A stretch of DNA of 64,000 nt, taken from Algisphaera sp039180025. GTDB taxonomy: Bacteria; Planctomycetota; Phycisphaerae; Phycisphaerales; Phycisphaeraceae. Where the stretch lies: positions 1-64,000 of the forward strand of contig JBCDDZ010000006.1 of assembly GCA_039180025.1 (NCBI GenBank), given 5' to 3'. Every line of letters begins with the position of its first letter. Position 1 is the stretch's first letter. Positions 27,299 to 36,690 of the stretch are shown one piece after another. The notes under the pieces are model-generated. The model was not told the DNA's origin, searched no databases, and saw nothing but the letters and a program-made list of their open reading frames with translations. A program made the translations under genes and the position numbers.

Positions 27299-29191
27299 AT
27301 GGGATTTGGTGGACAGGTTTTTGATTCGTGCTGGAAGGGTGGGCGGTTCGCGGCGCGGCCGGCGTGGTCGGCGGGCCGGTCGCTGTGGTCGTCGGCCCGG
27401 GGGTACCGGGGGAGCGACCTGCGGGGCGACGCGGTGGCGGGGCTGACGGTGGCGATGGTGGCGATCCCGCAGTCGATGGCGTTCGCGACGATCGCGGGGG
27501 TGCCGCCGATTTACGGGCTGTACACCGCGATCGTGGGGACGATGGTGGGGTCGCTGCTGATGTCGAGCCGGTACCTGGCGATCGGGCCGACGAACACGAT
27601 GAGCCTGTTGGTGGCGGGCGGCTTCGTGGCGTTGTCGGTGCCGGACGCGGATCATATCGGGGTCGCGGTGATGCTGACGCTGTTCGCGGGGCTGATCCAG
27701 GTGTTGTTTGCGTTGGCACGGATGGGGGAATTGGTGCGTTACGTGAGCCATTCGGTGATCGTGGGTTTTTCGGCGGGGGCGGGGGTGCTGATCGCGGTGG
27801 GTCAGGTGCCGGCGTTTCTAGGCGTCAGCTTGGCGGGGACGTCGGGGCGGTACCACGGGGTGGGGGACAAGGTGGACCGGATGATCCAGGCGATCGGGCT
27901 CAACGGCGAGTCGGTGGGGTGGGAGCCGATCGCGGTGGGGGTGGTGAGCCTGGGGGTCGCGCTGGGTTGTCGGAAGCTGAGCCGGTGGCTGCCGGAGTAT
28001 CTGTTGGCGGTCGCGGCGGGGGCGGGGATGGTGATGGTCGCGGGGTGGGGTGAGGGGGAGCTGGCGCTGGTCGGGACGCTGGCGCGGGGGCTGCCGGAGT
28101 GGCGGATGCCGACGCTGGACTGGGATCAGTATCGACCGCTGTTCGCGCCGGCGGCGGCGATCGCGCTGGTGGGGATGCTGGACGCTTACGGGATCGGCAA
28201 GCGGCTGGCGTCGAAATCGGGCGAACGGATCGACGCGAACCAGGAGTTTCTGAGCGTCGGGGCGAGCAACACGGTCGGGGCGTTTTTCCAGTGTATCCCG
28301 TCGACGGGGAGTTATTCCCGCTCGGCGCTGAACTACGCGGCGGGGGCCCGGACGCGGTTCGCGGGGCTGTTTGCCGGGGGGTTCGTGGCGGGGGTGTTCC
28401 TGCTGCTTGCCCCCCTGGCCGAGGCGATCCCGATGGCGAGCATCGCAGCGATCCTGTTCGTGATCGCGTTCGGGCTGATCGACTGGGACTACGTGAAGCG
28501 GATCGCCAAGAGCAACCCGGCCGACTTATTGGTGTGCGTCGGGACGTTTGTCGCGACGCTGACGCTGTCGCTGGAGGTGGCGGTGTTTGTGGGGGTGTTC
28601 CTGACGATTGCGCTGTATCTGCAGCGGGCCCGGCAGTTGTATATCACGGAGATGGTGCGGACGCCGGGGGTGGCGTCGGGGTTCATTGAGCGACGCGTGG
28701 GCGGGGGCGGGCCGTACGGGCAGGCCGCGGGCGGCCCGGACGATGCGGCCGAGGACGACGGGCCGCCGCGGGACCCGGGTATCGTGTTTTTGCAGGTCGA
28801 GGGGAACCTGTTTTTCGCGGCGGCGGACGATCTGCAGGACCGGTTTAACGACTTGTTGGCGTCGCCGGTCCGGGTGGTGATCCTGAGGCTGAAGCGGACC
28901 CATATGGTCGACGCGACGATCATGCACGTGATCGGGCAGTTCGCGCGGCAGATGCGCGGCGACGGACGGAACGTGATCCTCTGCGGGGTGCGGGAGCGGA
29001 TGTACGATCGGATGGCGGAGTACGGCCTGGTGGAGGATCTGGGCGGAGCGAACGTCCTGGTCTCCGGCGATGAGCCGTTTAGCTCGGCCAAGCGGGCGGT
29101 CGAGCGGGCGCGGGGCTTGGTGGGGCCGTCGCCGGCCGATCCGGACGCGGAGCCCCGGGGGCGGGACGCAGGGTCGGCGGACGGCCCATAG
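27299..29191 (+). CDS. SulP family anion transporter with STAS domain
   Basis: A 630-residue membrane protein. Residues 40-450 hold the SulP transport domain: DAVAGLTVAMVAIPQSMAFA, GVPPIYGLYTAIVGTMVG and SSRYLAIGPTNTMSLL are family signatures, and about 10-14 membrane segments can be seen. Near residue 500 a STAS domain begins (IVFLQVEGNLFFAAADDL...VVILRLKRTHMVDATIMHV), the usual regulatory tail. Substrates in the family are sulfate, bicarbonate or other anions; the sulfite reductase in the window makes sulfate plausible but is not proof. It is followed directly by the GT9 gene, whose ribosome binding site overlaps its stop. Confidence 0.9.
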   Translation: MGFGGQVFDSCWKGGRFAARPAWSAGRSLWSSARGYRGSDLRGDAVAGLTVAMVAIPQSMAFATIAGVPPIYGLYTAIVGTMVGSLLMSSRYLAIGPTNTMSLLVAGGFVALSVPDADHIGVAVMLTLFAGLIQVLFALARMGELVRYVSHSVIVGFSAGAGVLIAVGQVPAFLGVSLAGTSGRYHGVGDKVDRMIQAIGLNGESVGWEPIAVGVVSLGVALGCRKLSRWLPEYLLAVAAGAGMVMVAGWGEGELALVGTLARGLPEWRMPTLDWDQYRPLFAPAAAIALVGMLDAYGIGKRLASKSGERIDANQEFLSVGASNTVGAFFQCIPSTGSYSRSALNYAAGARTRFAGLFAGGFVAGVFLLLAPLAEAIPMASIAAILFVIAFGLIDWDYVKRIAKSNPADLLVCVGTFVATLTLSLEVAVFVGVFLTIALYLQRARQLYITEMVRTPGVASGFIERRVGGGGPYGQAAGGPDDAAEDDGPPRDPGIVFLQVEGNLFFAAADDLQDRFNDLLASPVRVVILRLKRTHMVDATIMHVIGQFARQMRGDGRNVILCGVRERMYDRMAEYGLVEDLGGANVLVSGDEPFSSAKRAVERARGLVGPSPADPDAEPRGRDAGSADGP

Positions 29192-29202
29192 GAGAGTCCG
29201 AC

Positions 29203-30105
29203 ATGAATCTGGTGTTCCATCAGGCGGCGTTGGGGGATTTCGCGTTGATCCTGCCGATCCTGCGGGGGATGGCGGGGCGGACGACGGTGGTGTGTCCGTG
29301 GTCGCGGGGCAGGCTGGCGTCGGCGGTGGTGCCGGGCGTTTCGGCGATGGATATCGACCTCTTTGAATTCACCCGGCTGCATGGGGACCCGGGGCCGACG
29401 ACCCTGAGCCCGGCGGTGGCGGAGCTGTTCGCCGAGGCGCAGCGGGTGGTGACGTTTATCGGCAACGGGCAAGACATCTGGGCGGCGAACGTGCGACGGC
29501 TGGCCCCGCAGAGTGATCTGATCTGGCTGCCGACCCGGCCGGCCGAGGGGGGCGAGCCGATGCATCTTGCGGACCTGCACCGGAGCCTATTGGAGGAGCG
29601 AGGGGTGTCGTGGGAAGAGCGAGAAGCGGTGGCGATCGGGGACGAAGGCGGGCCGATGGTGGTACATCCGGGGAGCGGTGGCGAGGCGAAGTGCTGGCCG
29701 CGGGAGCGGTTCGAGCAGGTGATCGAGCGTTACCGGCAGCACGGCCGGGAGGTACGGGTCGTTTACGGGGAAGCGGAGGCGGAGCGGTGGCCCGCGCGGG
29801 AGTTGGCGCGGTGGCGGGAGGTTTATCAGTCCGAGGCGTGCGGGACGCTGGCGGGGCTGGTGGAGCGGCTGACGGGGGCGTCGGGGTATCTGGGGAACGA
29901 CGCGGGGCCGACGCACCTGGTGGCGCAGCTCGGGGTGGCGACGACGGCGCTGTTCGGGCCGACGGACCCGCGGGTTTGGGCGCCGCGGGGGCCGGCGGGC
30001 GGCGGGGAGGTTCGGGTGGTGGCGCCGGCAACGCCGCGAGCGATGGACTGGCTGGAAGTCGAAACGCTATGGAGGCGGTTGGCGGCGGATGGGCCGGGTG
30101 ATTAA
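29203..30105 (+). CDS. glycosyltransferase family 9 (heptosyltransferase-like)
   Basis: A 300-residue GT-B enzyme of the ADP-heptose:LPS heptosyltransferase family. Seen: an N-terminal MNLVFHQAALGDFALILPIL (the family's GDxxLxxP opening), then HPGSGGEAKCWP in the middle and GNDAGPTHLVAQLGVATTALFGPTDP, the nucleotide-sugar binding signature. It is shorter than canonical WaaC/WaaF (about 320-350). The likely role is addition of a sugar to a surface glycan or lipopolysaccharide-like molecule; donor and acceptor unknown. It starts 11 bases after the SulP stop with AGGAG at the junction, so the two are probably co-transcribed. Its stop overlaps the converging PDZ gene by four bases. Confidence 0.85.
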   Translation: MNLVFHQAALGDFALILPILRGMAGRTTVVCPWSRGRLASAVVPGVSAMDIDLFEFTRLHGDPGPTTLSPAVAELFAEAQRVVTFIGNGQDIWAANVRRLAPQSDLIWLPTRPAEGGEPMHLADLHRSLLEERGVSWEEREAVAIGDEGGPMVVHPGSGGEAKCWPRERFEQVIERYRQHGREVRVVYGEAEAERWPARELARWREVYQSEACGTLAGLVERLTGASGYLGNDAGPTHLVAQLGVATTALFGPTDPRVWAPRGPAGGGEVRVVAPATPRAMDWLEVETLWRRLAADGPGD

Positions 30106-31019
30106 ACCGCCAATTCGACGGGCGGGGCATCGGGGACGGGCGTGGGGTGGCGTTCGATGGCCGGGAGCTTGCGACGGATTTCCTGGGGGACGGCTTCGAG
30201 CTGCTCAGGGGTATCGATCGGGCCGTCGAAGAGGACTTCGCCCTGGGCGTCGGCGGCTTTGAGGTGCCGGCCCTGAGGATGGGTGGTGATCTCGAGGCGG
30301 TGCTCGCCGTCGTCGCGGAGGATGACGCTCTGAGACGCGGCCCCGCCGGGCCCGGGGGCGAGGCGGAGGCGGGGGTCGCCGGGGGGTTGGAGCTGATTGA
30401 GACGCTCGCGCATCTGGTGCATTTGGGCTTCGATCTGCTCTTGCATCTGCCGGAAGGCGTTGGGGATCTCGGGCCCGCCGGGTTGGAGCGGGGCGAGGTC
30501 GAAGAAGTCCTGCCGCAGGAGCCGCGGGGCCGGCCCGGCCGGGACAGGCTGGGCCCGGGGCAGGTCCGCGGGCCAAGCGGAGAGCGTCACGGGCAGGATG
30601 AGGCTCTGCCCCTCGCGGCGGAGGGTGATTTGGGCGGCAGTCGCGGGCGGGTTGTCGGCGACCAGCCGCTGGAGCTGGACCGGGTGGACCAGCCACTGGT
30701 CGTCGAGTTTCAGAAGGGTGTCCCCGGAGCGCAGTCCCGCGAGGTCGGCCGGCGACCCGGGGTGGACCGCCGAGATGACCAGGACGGTCGAGGGGAACGT
30801 GAGGCCGGCGGGGGCGGGGGCTTCATCGACCCCGACCCCGAGGAAGCCCGGGACGGCCGCCGCGGGTTGCGCGGGCTCGGCCTGGGCGGCGGGCGTGGGC
30901 GGGTTATCGGGGGCAGCCTCGGGGTCGGGCGTTTGGGCTGTCGCGGACGATGACGCAAGGAGCCACAGGGTAAGACAGAACAGCCGCGACGAAATCGAGC
31001 CGAAGGGGAAAAATTTCAT
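30102..31019 (-). CDS. exported PDZ domain protein
   Basis: A 305-residue protein with a cleavable signal peptide (LFCLTLWLLASSSATAQ), a Pro/Ala-rich linker and one PDZ domain at about residues 55-145 (GFLGVGVDEAP, then VHPGSPADLAGLRSGDTLLKLDD). The C-terminal half is Gln/Pro-rich with a coiled stretch (RQMQEQIEAQMHQMRERLNQLQ region) and a C-terminal segment resembling a peptide-binding or regulatory tail. There is no protease domain, so it may act as a periplasmic adaptor. AAGGA lies about 8 bases before the ATG at 31019. The 3' end overlaps the converging glycosyltransferase. Confidence 0.72.
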   Translation of the reverse strand: MKFFPFGSISSRLFCLTLWLLASSSATAQTPDPEAAPDNPPTPAAQAEPAQPAAAVPGFLGVGVDEAPAPAGLTFPSTVLVISAVHPGSPADLAGLRSGDTLLKLDDQWLVHPVQLQRLVADNPPATAAQITLRREGQSLILPVTLSAWPADLPRAQPVPAGPAPRLLRQDFFDLAPLQPGGPEIPNAFRQMQEQIEAQMHQMRERLNQLQPPGDPRLRLAPGPGGAASQSVILRDDGEHRLEITTHPQGRHLKAADAQGEVLFDGPIDTPEQLEAVPQEIRRKLPAIERHPTPVPDAPPVELAV

Positions 31020-31334
31020 GGTGCATCCTTTCTACTTACGTCTTAATTGAACAGAGTAAACGGTCTGAGATAAATATCGGAACGGTTGACGATGCGTTAA
31101 TGATGGGTGCTGGTGCGGCGTAAGGCGGGCGGTGGGCGGAGCGTGAGATACTTGGGGCGGGGGTAGCGGAAGCCAGAGTCGGGTCTATTTATGGGCGATA
31201 CGACGCAAGCCTGGATCGGGTTCGCGGGAAACAGTACTTGCCTTCGCGTGGCGGGCGGTCCATACTTTTGGTCTTTCCCTTGCGGCTGGGGATTGCCCCA
31301 GGCCGACCGTTTTTTCCCGCTTCTTGAGGCATGC
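31020..31334. promoter_or_regulatory. divergent 315-bp region before the pilus/secretion cluster
   Basis: Non-coding space between the PDZ gene (minus) and the first PilB-like ATPase (plus); it must hold promoters for both. An in-frame ATG at 31191 could extend the ATPase by 48 residues, but that part has no family similarity. A GGGGATTGCCCC hairpin-prone palindrome lies at about 31286-31297. No clear -35/-10 pair was assigned. Confidence 0.35.
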
Positions 31335-33107
31335 ATGGCGCGTAAACGCTTACAACTTGGCCAGATCCTTCAGCAGTGGCGGCTGATCGACGAGCGGCAG
31401 CTTGGCGAGGCGCTCAAGATTTCCAACGGCTCCCGCAAGCGGGTGGGCGAGGCGTTGGTGGCCCTGGGCTATGTCACCGAGAACGACGTGGCTAAGGCGT
31501 TGGCGTCGCAGTTCGGGCTCGAGTTTGTGGACCTGGATCAGCCTAACGTTGTCGACCGGGAGAACCTGGAGCTGATCCCGCAGGACATGATCAAGAAGTA
31601 CCTGGTGCTGCCGCTGGGGAAAGAGGGCAACACCCTGAAGGTGCTGGTCCACGACCCGATGGACATCAACCTGATCGACGACCTGCAGTTCCGGCTGGGG
31701 GGCAAGGTGGAACTCGCGCTGTCGGCGAAGGGCAAGATCAGCGAGTACATCGACAACGTCATGTCGGACGTCAAGAGCTCGATCGACAAGCTGACCATGG
31801 ATATGTCGGTCGACACGTCGCTGGACATGTCGCTGGACCAATCGATGGACCAGTCGATCGATATCGACGCGACGGGCAACGACGCGGACGACGCGCAGCA
31901 GGGCCCGATCATCAAGCTGGTGAACCAGATTATCGCCGAGGCGGTCAACGGCCGGGCGTCGGACATCCACATCGAGCCGTTCGAGAACCGGGTCCGGCTG
32001 CGCTACCGGATCGACGGGGTCTGCCACGAGCGGGACACGGTGCCCAAGCGGACGCAGGGCTCGGTGATCGCCCGGCTCAAGATCATGGCGGGGGTGCGGG
32101 TGGAGGAGAAGCGGATCCCGCAGGACGGCCGGATCAAGATGCGGATCGACGGCAAGGTGGTGGACTTCCGGTTTTCGTGCTGCCCGACGTACCACGGCGA
32201 ATCGATCGTCATGCGTATCCTCCGGCCCGAGGCGGCGATGCTCGGGCTCGAGAAGCTCGGGATGCGGCCGGACACGCTCGATGGGTTCACCAAGATCATC
32301 AACCGGCCCAACGGGATCTTTTTGGTCACCGGCCCAACGGGTTCGGGTAAGACCACGACGCTGTACTCGGCACTGAACGAACTGAACCGGCCGGATAAAA
32401 AGATCATCACCGCGGAAGACCCGATCGAATACAACTTCAAGGGGATCAACCAGTGCCAGGTCAACATGCAGATGGACCCGCCGCTGGACTTCAAGCTGAT
32501 CCTGCGGGCGATGCTGCGGCAGGCGCCCAACATTATCCTGGTCGGGGAGATCCGGGACATGGAGGTCGGCGAAGTCGCGGTGCAGGCGGCGCTGACGGGC
32601 CACATGGTGTTCAGCACGCTGCACACGAACGACGCGCCGTCGGCGATCACCCGGCTGATCGACATGGGGCTCAAGCCGTTCTTGGTGGCCAGCTCGATCC
32701 AGGCGGTGCTGGGGCAGCGGCTGGTCCGGGTCTTGTGTGAGCACTGCAAAGAGCCGGACCCGGAACCGGACCGCAAGCTGCTAGCGCTGTGCGGGATGAC
32801 GCCCAGCGACCTGGAGGGGCACACGATCTATAAGCCGGCGGGGTGTACCCGCTGCGGCGGGACGGGCTACCGCGGACGACGCGGGGTGTACGAACTCATG
32901 TTCATGAATTCCGAGCTGCGGGAGCTGGCTTTCAACCGGGCCCAGGTGAGTAAGATCCGGGCGGCGGCGGTCGCCTCGGGGATGCGGACCCTGCTCGGCG
33001 ACGGGAAGCTGAAAGTCCTCGACGGCCAGACCACGCTCAGCGAGATTTCCCGGATCGCTCAGGTCGAGGGCGTGGTCGAACTCGACGACGATGATCTGGC
33101 CGCGTAA
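31335..33107 (+). CDS. type II secretion/type IV pilus assembly ATPase (GspE/PilB), copy 1
   Basis: A 590-residue hexameric assembly ATPase. The N-terminal MshEN domain (RLGQ-type opening LQLGQILQQWRLIDERQLGEAL) is followed by the ATPase core with Walker A GPTGSGKT at residues 333-340, an Asp box (AEDPIEYNF), Walker B (IILVGEIRDMEV) and His box (TGHMVFSTLHTND). A zinc tetracysteine follows (CEHCKEP...CTRCGGTGYRGR). It powers extension of a pseudopilus or pilus from the inner membrane face. Odd: between MshEN and the core there is a Ser/Asp/Met repeat linker (VDTSLDMSLDQSMDQSIDID, about residues 156-175). The ATG at 31335 follows GAGG by five bases. It leads the cluster, followed by pilT. Confidence 0.92.
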   Translation: MARKRLQLGQILQQWRLIDERQLGEALKISNGSRKRVGEALVALGYVTENDVAKALASQFGLEFVDLDQPNVVDRENLELIPQDMIKKYLVLPLGKEGNTLKVLVHDPMDINLIDDLQFRLGGKVELALSAKGKISEYIDNVMSDVKSSIDKLTMDMSVDTSLDMSLDQSMDQSIDIDATGNDADDAQQGPIIKLVNQIIAEAVNGRASDIHIEPFENRVRLRYRIDGVCHERDTVPKRTQGSVIARLKIMAGVRVEEKRIPQDGRIKMRIDGKVVDFRFSCCPTYHGESIVMRILRPEAAMLGLEKLGMRPDTLDGFTKIINRPNGIFLVTGPTGSGKTTTLYSALNELNRPDKKIITAEDPIEYNFKGINQCQVNMQMDPPLDFKLILRAMLRQAPNIILVGEIRDMEVGEVAVQAALTGHMVFSTLHTNDAPSAITRLIDMGLKPFLVASSIQAVLGQRLVRVLCEHCKEPDPEPDRKLLALCGMTPSDLEGHTIYKPAGCTRCGGTGYRGRRGVYELMFMNSELRELAFNRAQVSKIRAAAVASGMRTLLGDGKLKVLDGQTTLSEISRIAQVEGVVELDDDDLAA

Positions 33108-33229
33108 ACCGATCTGCCAGCGGCCGGACCCCGCTCGCACCCCAGACCCTTGTAAGTCGGAACCGGTTTCTGGTTCCGGAACCCGATTCCCGCCCGCGCT
33201 TTGCGCCTAAGCACCCCGAGGCTCACCCT

Positions 33230-34357
33230 ATGTCCGCGATGCAAATCGACCGTCTGCTCGATACCGTGATTAAACAGGAAGCCAGCGACCTGCACCTGAC
33301 GGTGGGCAAGCCCCCCACCGTGCGGATGTCCGGCCGGCTGATCGAACTCAAAACCAAAATCCTCGAGCCCGACGATACGACCTCGCTGATGAAAGCCATC
33401 AGCCCGGAGCGGGCCCAGAACGAGCTCCAGGAAGAAGGCGGCTCGGACTTCGGCTTCGCCTACGGCCCGCAGGACGACCCCGAACGCTCCGCCCGGTTCC
33501 GCGTGTCGATCTTCCGCCAAAAAGGCAGCATCGCGATGGTCCTGCGGCGGATCCCCAACAAGCTGCTGGATATCGACAAGATCGGGCTGCCCTCGATCGT
33601 CAAGGATCTGATCCGCCGGCCCCGGGGCCTGTTCCTCGTCACCGGGCCGACGGGCTCGGGGAAAACCACCACCCTCGCGTCAATGATCGACTACATCAAC
33701 ATCAACCTCGACCGGCACATCATCACGGTCGAAGACCCGATCGAATACTACCAGCCGCACAAAAAATCGATCGTCAACCAGCGTGAGGTCGGGACCGACG
33801 TCCCGAGCTTTTCCGAGGCCCTGCGGCGGGCCCTGCGGCAGGACCCCGACGTGATCCTGGTCGGCGAGATGCGGGACCTCGAAACCATCGAGGCGGCGAT
33901 CACCGCGGCCGAGACCGGCCACCTCGTGTTCGGCACCCTGCATACCAACTCCGCAGCCGGCACGATCAACCGCCTGATCGACGCGTTCCCCACCAACCAG
34001 CAGCAGCAGGTCCGGGCCCAGCTCTCGACCGCCCTGATCGCGGTGCTCTCTCAGCAGCTCATGAAGCGGGCGGACACGAAGGGGATGTGTGCCGCCTACG
34101 AGTTCATGGTGGTCACCCCCGCGATCGCGAACCTGATCCGGGAGGCCCAGTCTTTCAAGATCCCCTCGGCGATCCAGACCGGCAAGAAGTTCGGCATGAA
34201 GCTGCTCGACGACTTCCTCTGGGAGCTCTACGCCGACGGCAAGATCGCGGCGGGCGACATGATCGACCGCGCTTCCAATGCGGATAACCTGATCGAAAAG
34301 GTCCACCGCGCCGGCGGCAGCATCGGTCGGCCCGAGCTCGACGAAAACGCAGCGTGA
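33230..34357 (+). CDS. pilT: type IV pilus twitching/retraction ATPase
   Basis: A 375-residue PilT-type ATPase that drives pilus retraction. Short N-terminal PAS-like domain (LDTVIKQEASDLHLTVGKPP, the PilT opening), Walker A GPTGSGKT at residues 139-146, ITVEDPIEY, DVILVGEMRDLETI and TAAETGHLVFGTLHT. No zinc motif, as expected for PilT as opposed to PilB. Its presence argues that the cluster makes a retractable type IV pilus, not only a secretion pseudopilus. The 122-bp gap from the preceding ATPase holds an imperfect hairpin (CGGAACC/GGTTCCG, about 33157-33177) without a U-run. Confidence 0.94.
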   Translation: MSAMQIDRLLDTVIKQEASDLHLTVGKPPTVRMSGRLIELKTKILEPDDTTSLMKAISPERAQNELQEEGGSDFGFAYGPQDDPERSARFRVSIFRQKGSIAMVLRRIPNKLLDIDKIGLPSIVKDLIRRPRGLFLVTGPTGSGKTTTLASMIDYININLDRHIITVEDPIEYYQPHKKSIVNQREVGTDVPSFSEALRRALRQDPDVILVGEMRDLETIEAAITAAETGHLVFGTLHTNSAAGTINRLIDAFPTNQQQQVRAQLSTALIAVLSQQLMKRADTKGMCAAYEFMVVTPAIANLIREAQSFKIPSAIQTGKKFGMKLLDDFLWELYADGKIAAGDMIDRASNADNLIEKVHRAGGSIGRPELDENAA

Positions 34358-34829
34358 CCCCCCTGCCCGATCGCGCTCCGCTTTAGTTTGGAGGCGACCA
34401 TAACTCCCTTGGACGATGCTATTAGCTTATTTTCCAAGTGTCCAGCCTATCAAATCATTAGCCATCCCTTGATTTACGGCCTCAAGTTCATACGATAATA
34501 GCTACAGAACGTATCTGCTGATAGCCTGAGTTGATTAACTGATATATCGCATCATCGATTCAGATGCCTTCTCCCCGCCTTGGACCCTCCGATTCCCTCC
34601 CGCCTCCCGTTCGTATTTGCCGATAATTTTTCAAGCTTCGTTCAGAATTTATCCGTATCTATTAAACACGCATAAGTTTTTATAATAAATAATTAAAATA
34701 GACACTTGGATTTAAATACTCATTCTTGTGCGGATAAATGGGTATCGACGCGTGAGCGAGGACGTACCCGTAGGTTGATTAACGGATATCCCCGATTGTT
34801 CGAGATTTGCCCGCGATGGAGACTTGCTG
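34358..34829. promoter_or_regulatory. AT-rich intergenic region with a direct repeat
   Basis: A 472-bp gap inside the pilus cluster, strikingly AT-rich against GC-rich flanks. It contains a direct repeat of 16 bases with one mismatch: GTTGATTAACTGATAT at 34530-34545 and GTTGATTAACGGATAT at 34774-34789, the second about 40 bases before the next start codon. TATAAT occurs at 34681-34686 but without a convincing -35 box. This is the most likely site for a separate promoter and regulator binding for the second ATPase operon. Confidence 0.5.
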
Positions 34830-36572
34830 ATGGCCAAGCGTGATGGAGCCAACCCCGAGCTGACCGGCCGCCGTTTAGGGCGGGTGCTCACGAAGATGGG
34901 CAAGATTACCCGGGACCAGGCTCAGGAAGCCCTCGAGCTTCAGAAGAAGAAGCGGGCTCCGATCGGCCAGCTGCTCGTGGAGCTGGGGTATTGCAGCCAC
35001 GACGACGTGAATCTCGCGTTGGCGGCCCAGGCGGGGATGCGGACCATCGACCTCGACGAGATGGACCTCAAGGACGAAGTGGTCCGGATGGTGCCCGCGG
35101 AGATGGCCAACGCGTACCACGTCCTGCCGATCGCCCACGAGGCATCGACTAACAAACTGACGGTGGCGCTCAAATCGGCGGACAATTTCCGGGCGATGGA
35201 CGACCTGCGGCTGCTGATGGGCTTCACGGTCGAGGCCGTCGTCGCGCCGTCGGACCAGATCGACAAGCTCCTGGACCGCTACTACGGGGAAGACGATGAA
35301 TCGCTGGCGTCGCTGGTGGCGGATCTGGCGGACGACTCGGACCTGGCCGACTTCGACGACGGCAACAAATCCGTCGACCTCGAGGACGAGCTGGCGTTGG
35401 CGAACGATAACCGGGTGATCCGCCTGTTGAACCTGGTGATGCTCCAGGCGATCAAGGACAAGGCGAGCGACATCCATTTCGAGCCGTTCGAAGACGAGTT
35501 CAAGATGCGGTACCGGATCGACGGGGTGCTCTACGAGATGATCCCGCCGCCGCGTCACCTGGCCAACCCGATCGTTTCGCGGATCAAGGTGATGGCCAAC
35601 CTGGACATCGCCGAGCGGCGGATCCCGCAGGACGGCCGGATCGAGCTGGTCGTCGGCGGCCAGCCGGTGGACCTGCGGATCGCGGTGCTCCCGACGATGT
35701 TCGGCGAATCGGTGGTGATGCGGGTCCTGGACCGGGGCAACGTGAACCTGGACCTCGACAAGATCGGGATGCGTCCCGACGACCTGGACACGTTCCGGCA
35801 GTTGATCCGCAAGCCCAACGGGATCGTGATCGTCACCGGCCCCACGGGCTCGGGCAAAACCACCACGCTCTACTCCGCCCTCGCCGAGCTCAACGAGCCG
35901 AGCGAAAAAATCCTGACCGCCGAGGACCCGGTCGAATACGACATCGACGGGCTCTGCCAGGTGCAGGTCAACACCGAGGTCGGGCTGACGTTCGCCGCGG
36001 CGCTCCGCAGCTTCCTCCGGCAGGACCCGGACATCATCCTGGTCGGGGAGACCCGCGACCTCGAAACCGCCCGTATCGGCGTGCAGGCGTCGCTCACCGG
36101 CCACCTGGTCTTCACCACCCTGCACACCAACGACGCCCCGTCGTCGATCGCCCGCCTCCTGGACCTCGGGCTCGAGTCCTTCCTCATCACCGCGACGATC
36201 GAGGGCATCCTCGCGCAGCGGCTGGTCCGCAAGGTCTGCCAGCGGTGCAAGGAATCGTACACCCCTTCCGAGGACGAGCTTTTCATGCTCAACCTCACGC
36301 CAGAAGACCTCGAGGGGCGGCAGCTCTACCGTGGCGTGGGCTGCGACTACTGCAACCACTCCGGGTACCGCGGCCGGATGGGCATCTACGAAATCATGAT
36401 GTTTGACGACGAAATCCGCGACCTGGTGATGAAGCAGGCCTCGACGCAGATCCTCCGGGCCGAGGCCCGCAAACGCGGGATGCGTACCCTCCGCCAGTCC
36501 GGGCTGATGGCCCTCTACGACGGGCTGACCACGATCGACGAGGTCGTCAAGGAAACCATGATCGAGGATTGA
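34830..36572 (+). CDS. type II secretion/type IV pilus assembly ATPase (GspE/PilB), copy 2
   Basis: A 580-residue paralogue of the ATPase at 31335, with the same layout. The N-terminal MshEN domain (LGRVLTKMGKITRDQAQEAL) leads into an acidic linker (ADDSDLADFDDGN, about residues 165-177). The core has Walker A GPTGSGKT at residues 337-344, AEDPVEYDI, DIILVGETRDLET and TGHLVFTTLHTND, and the zinc module is CQRCKES...CDYCNHSGYRGR. The two copies differ mainly in the linker and MshEN region, so they may respond to different signals or drive different filaments. The ATG at 34830 follows GGAG (34818-34821) by eight bases. pilC/gspF follows after 118 bp. Confidence 0.92.
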   Translation: MAKRDGANPELTGRRLGRVLTKMGKITRDQAQEALELQKKKRAPIGQLLVELGYCSHDDVNLALAAQAGMRTIDLDEMDLKDEVVRMVPAEMANAYHVLPIAHEASTNKLTVALKSADNFRAMDDLRLLMGFTVEAVVAPSDQIDKLLDRYYGEDDESLASLVADLADDSDLADFDDGNKSVDLEDELALANDNRVIRLLNLVMLQAIKDKASDIHFEPFEDEFKMRYRIDGVLYEMIPPPRHLANPIVSRIKVMANLDIAERRIPQDGRIELVVGGQPVDLRIAVLPTMFGESVVMRVLDRGNVNLDLDKIGMRPDDLDTFRQLIRKPNGIVIVTGPTGSGKTTTLYSALAELNEPSEKILTAEDPVEYDIDGLCQVQVNTEVGLTFAAALRSFLRQDPDIILVGETRDLETARIGVQASLTGHLVFTTLHTNDAPSSIARLLDLGLESFLITATIEGILAQRLVRKVCQRCKESYTPSEDELFMLNLTPEDLEGRQLYRGVGCDYCNHSGYRGRMGIYEIMMFDDEIRDLVMKQASTQILRAEARKRGMRTLRQSGLMALYDGLTTIDEVVKETMIED

Positions 36573-36690
36573 TGGATCGCCCCCGGAACTGCCCCCGGAA
36601 CGGCCTCCGGACACCCCTGATGCCCTGGCCTTTCACGACACCGCCCGCCGCGCCCCGCTTGACCCGACGCCCTTGCTCACGGAGCACCCC

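Noticed and set aside
31191..31334. Longer N terminus of the first PilB-like ATPase
   Set aside because: The 48 extra residues have no MshEN similarity; the ATG at 31335 has a ribosome binding site and a family-typical start.
33157..33177. Terminator between the first PilB-like ATPase and pilT
   Set aside because: The hairpin is only seven base pairs and has no U-run.
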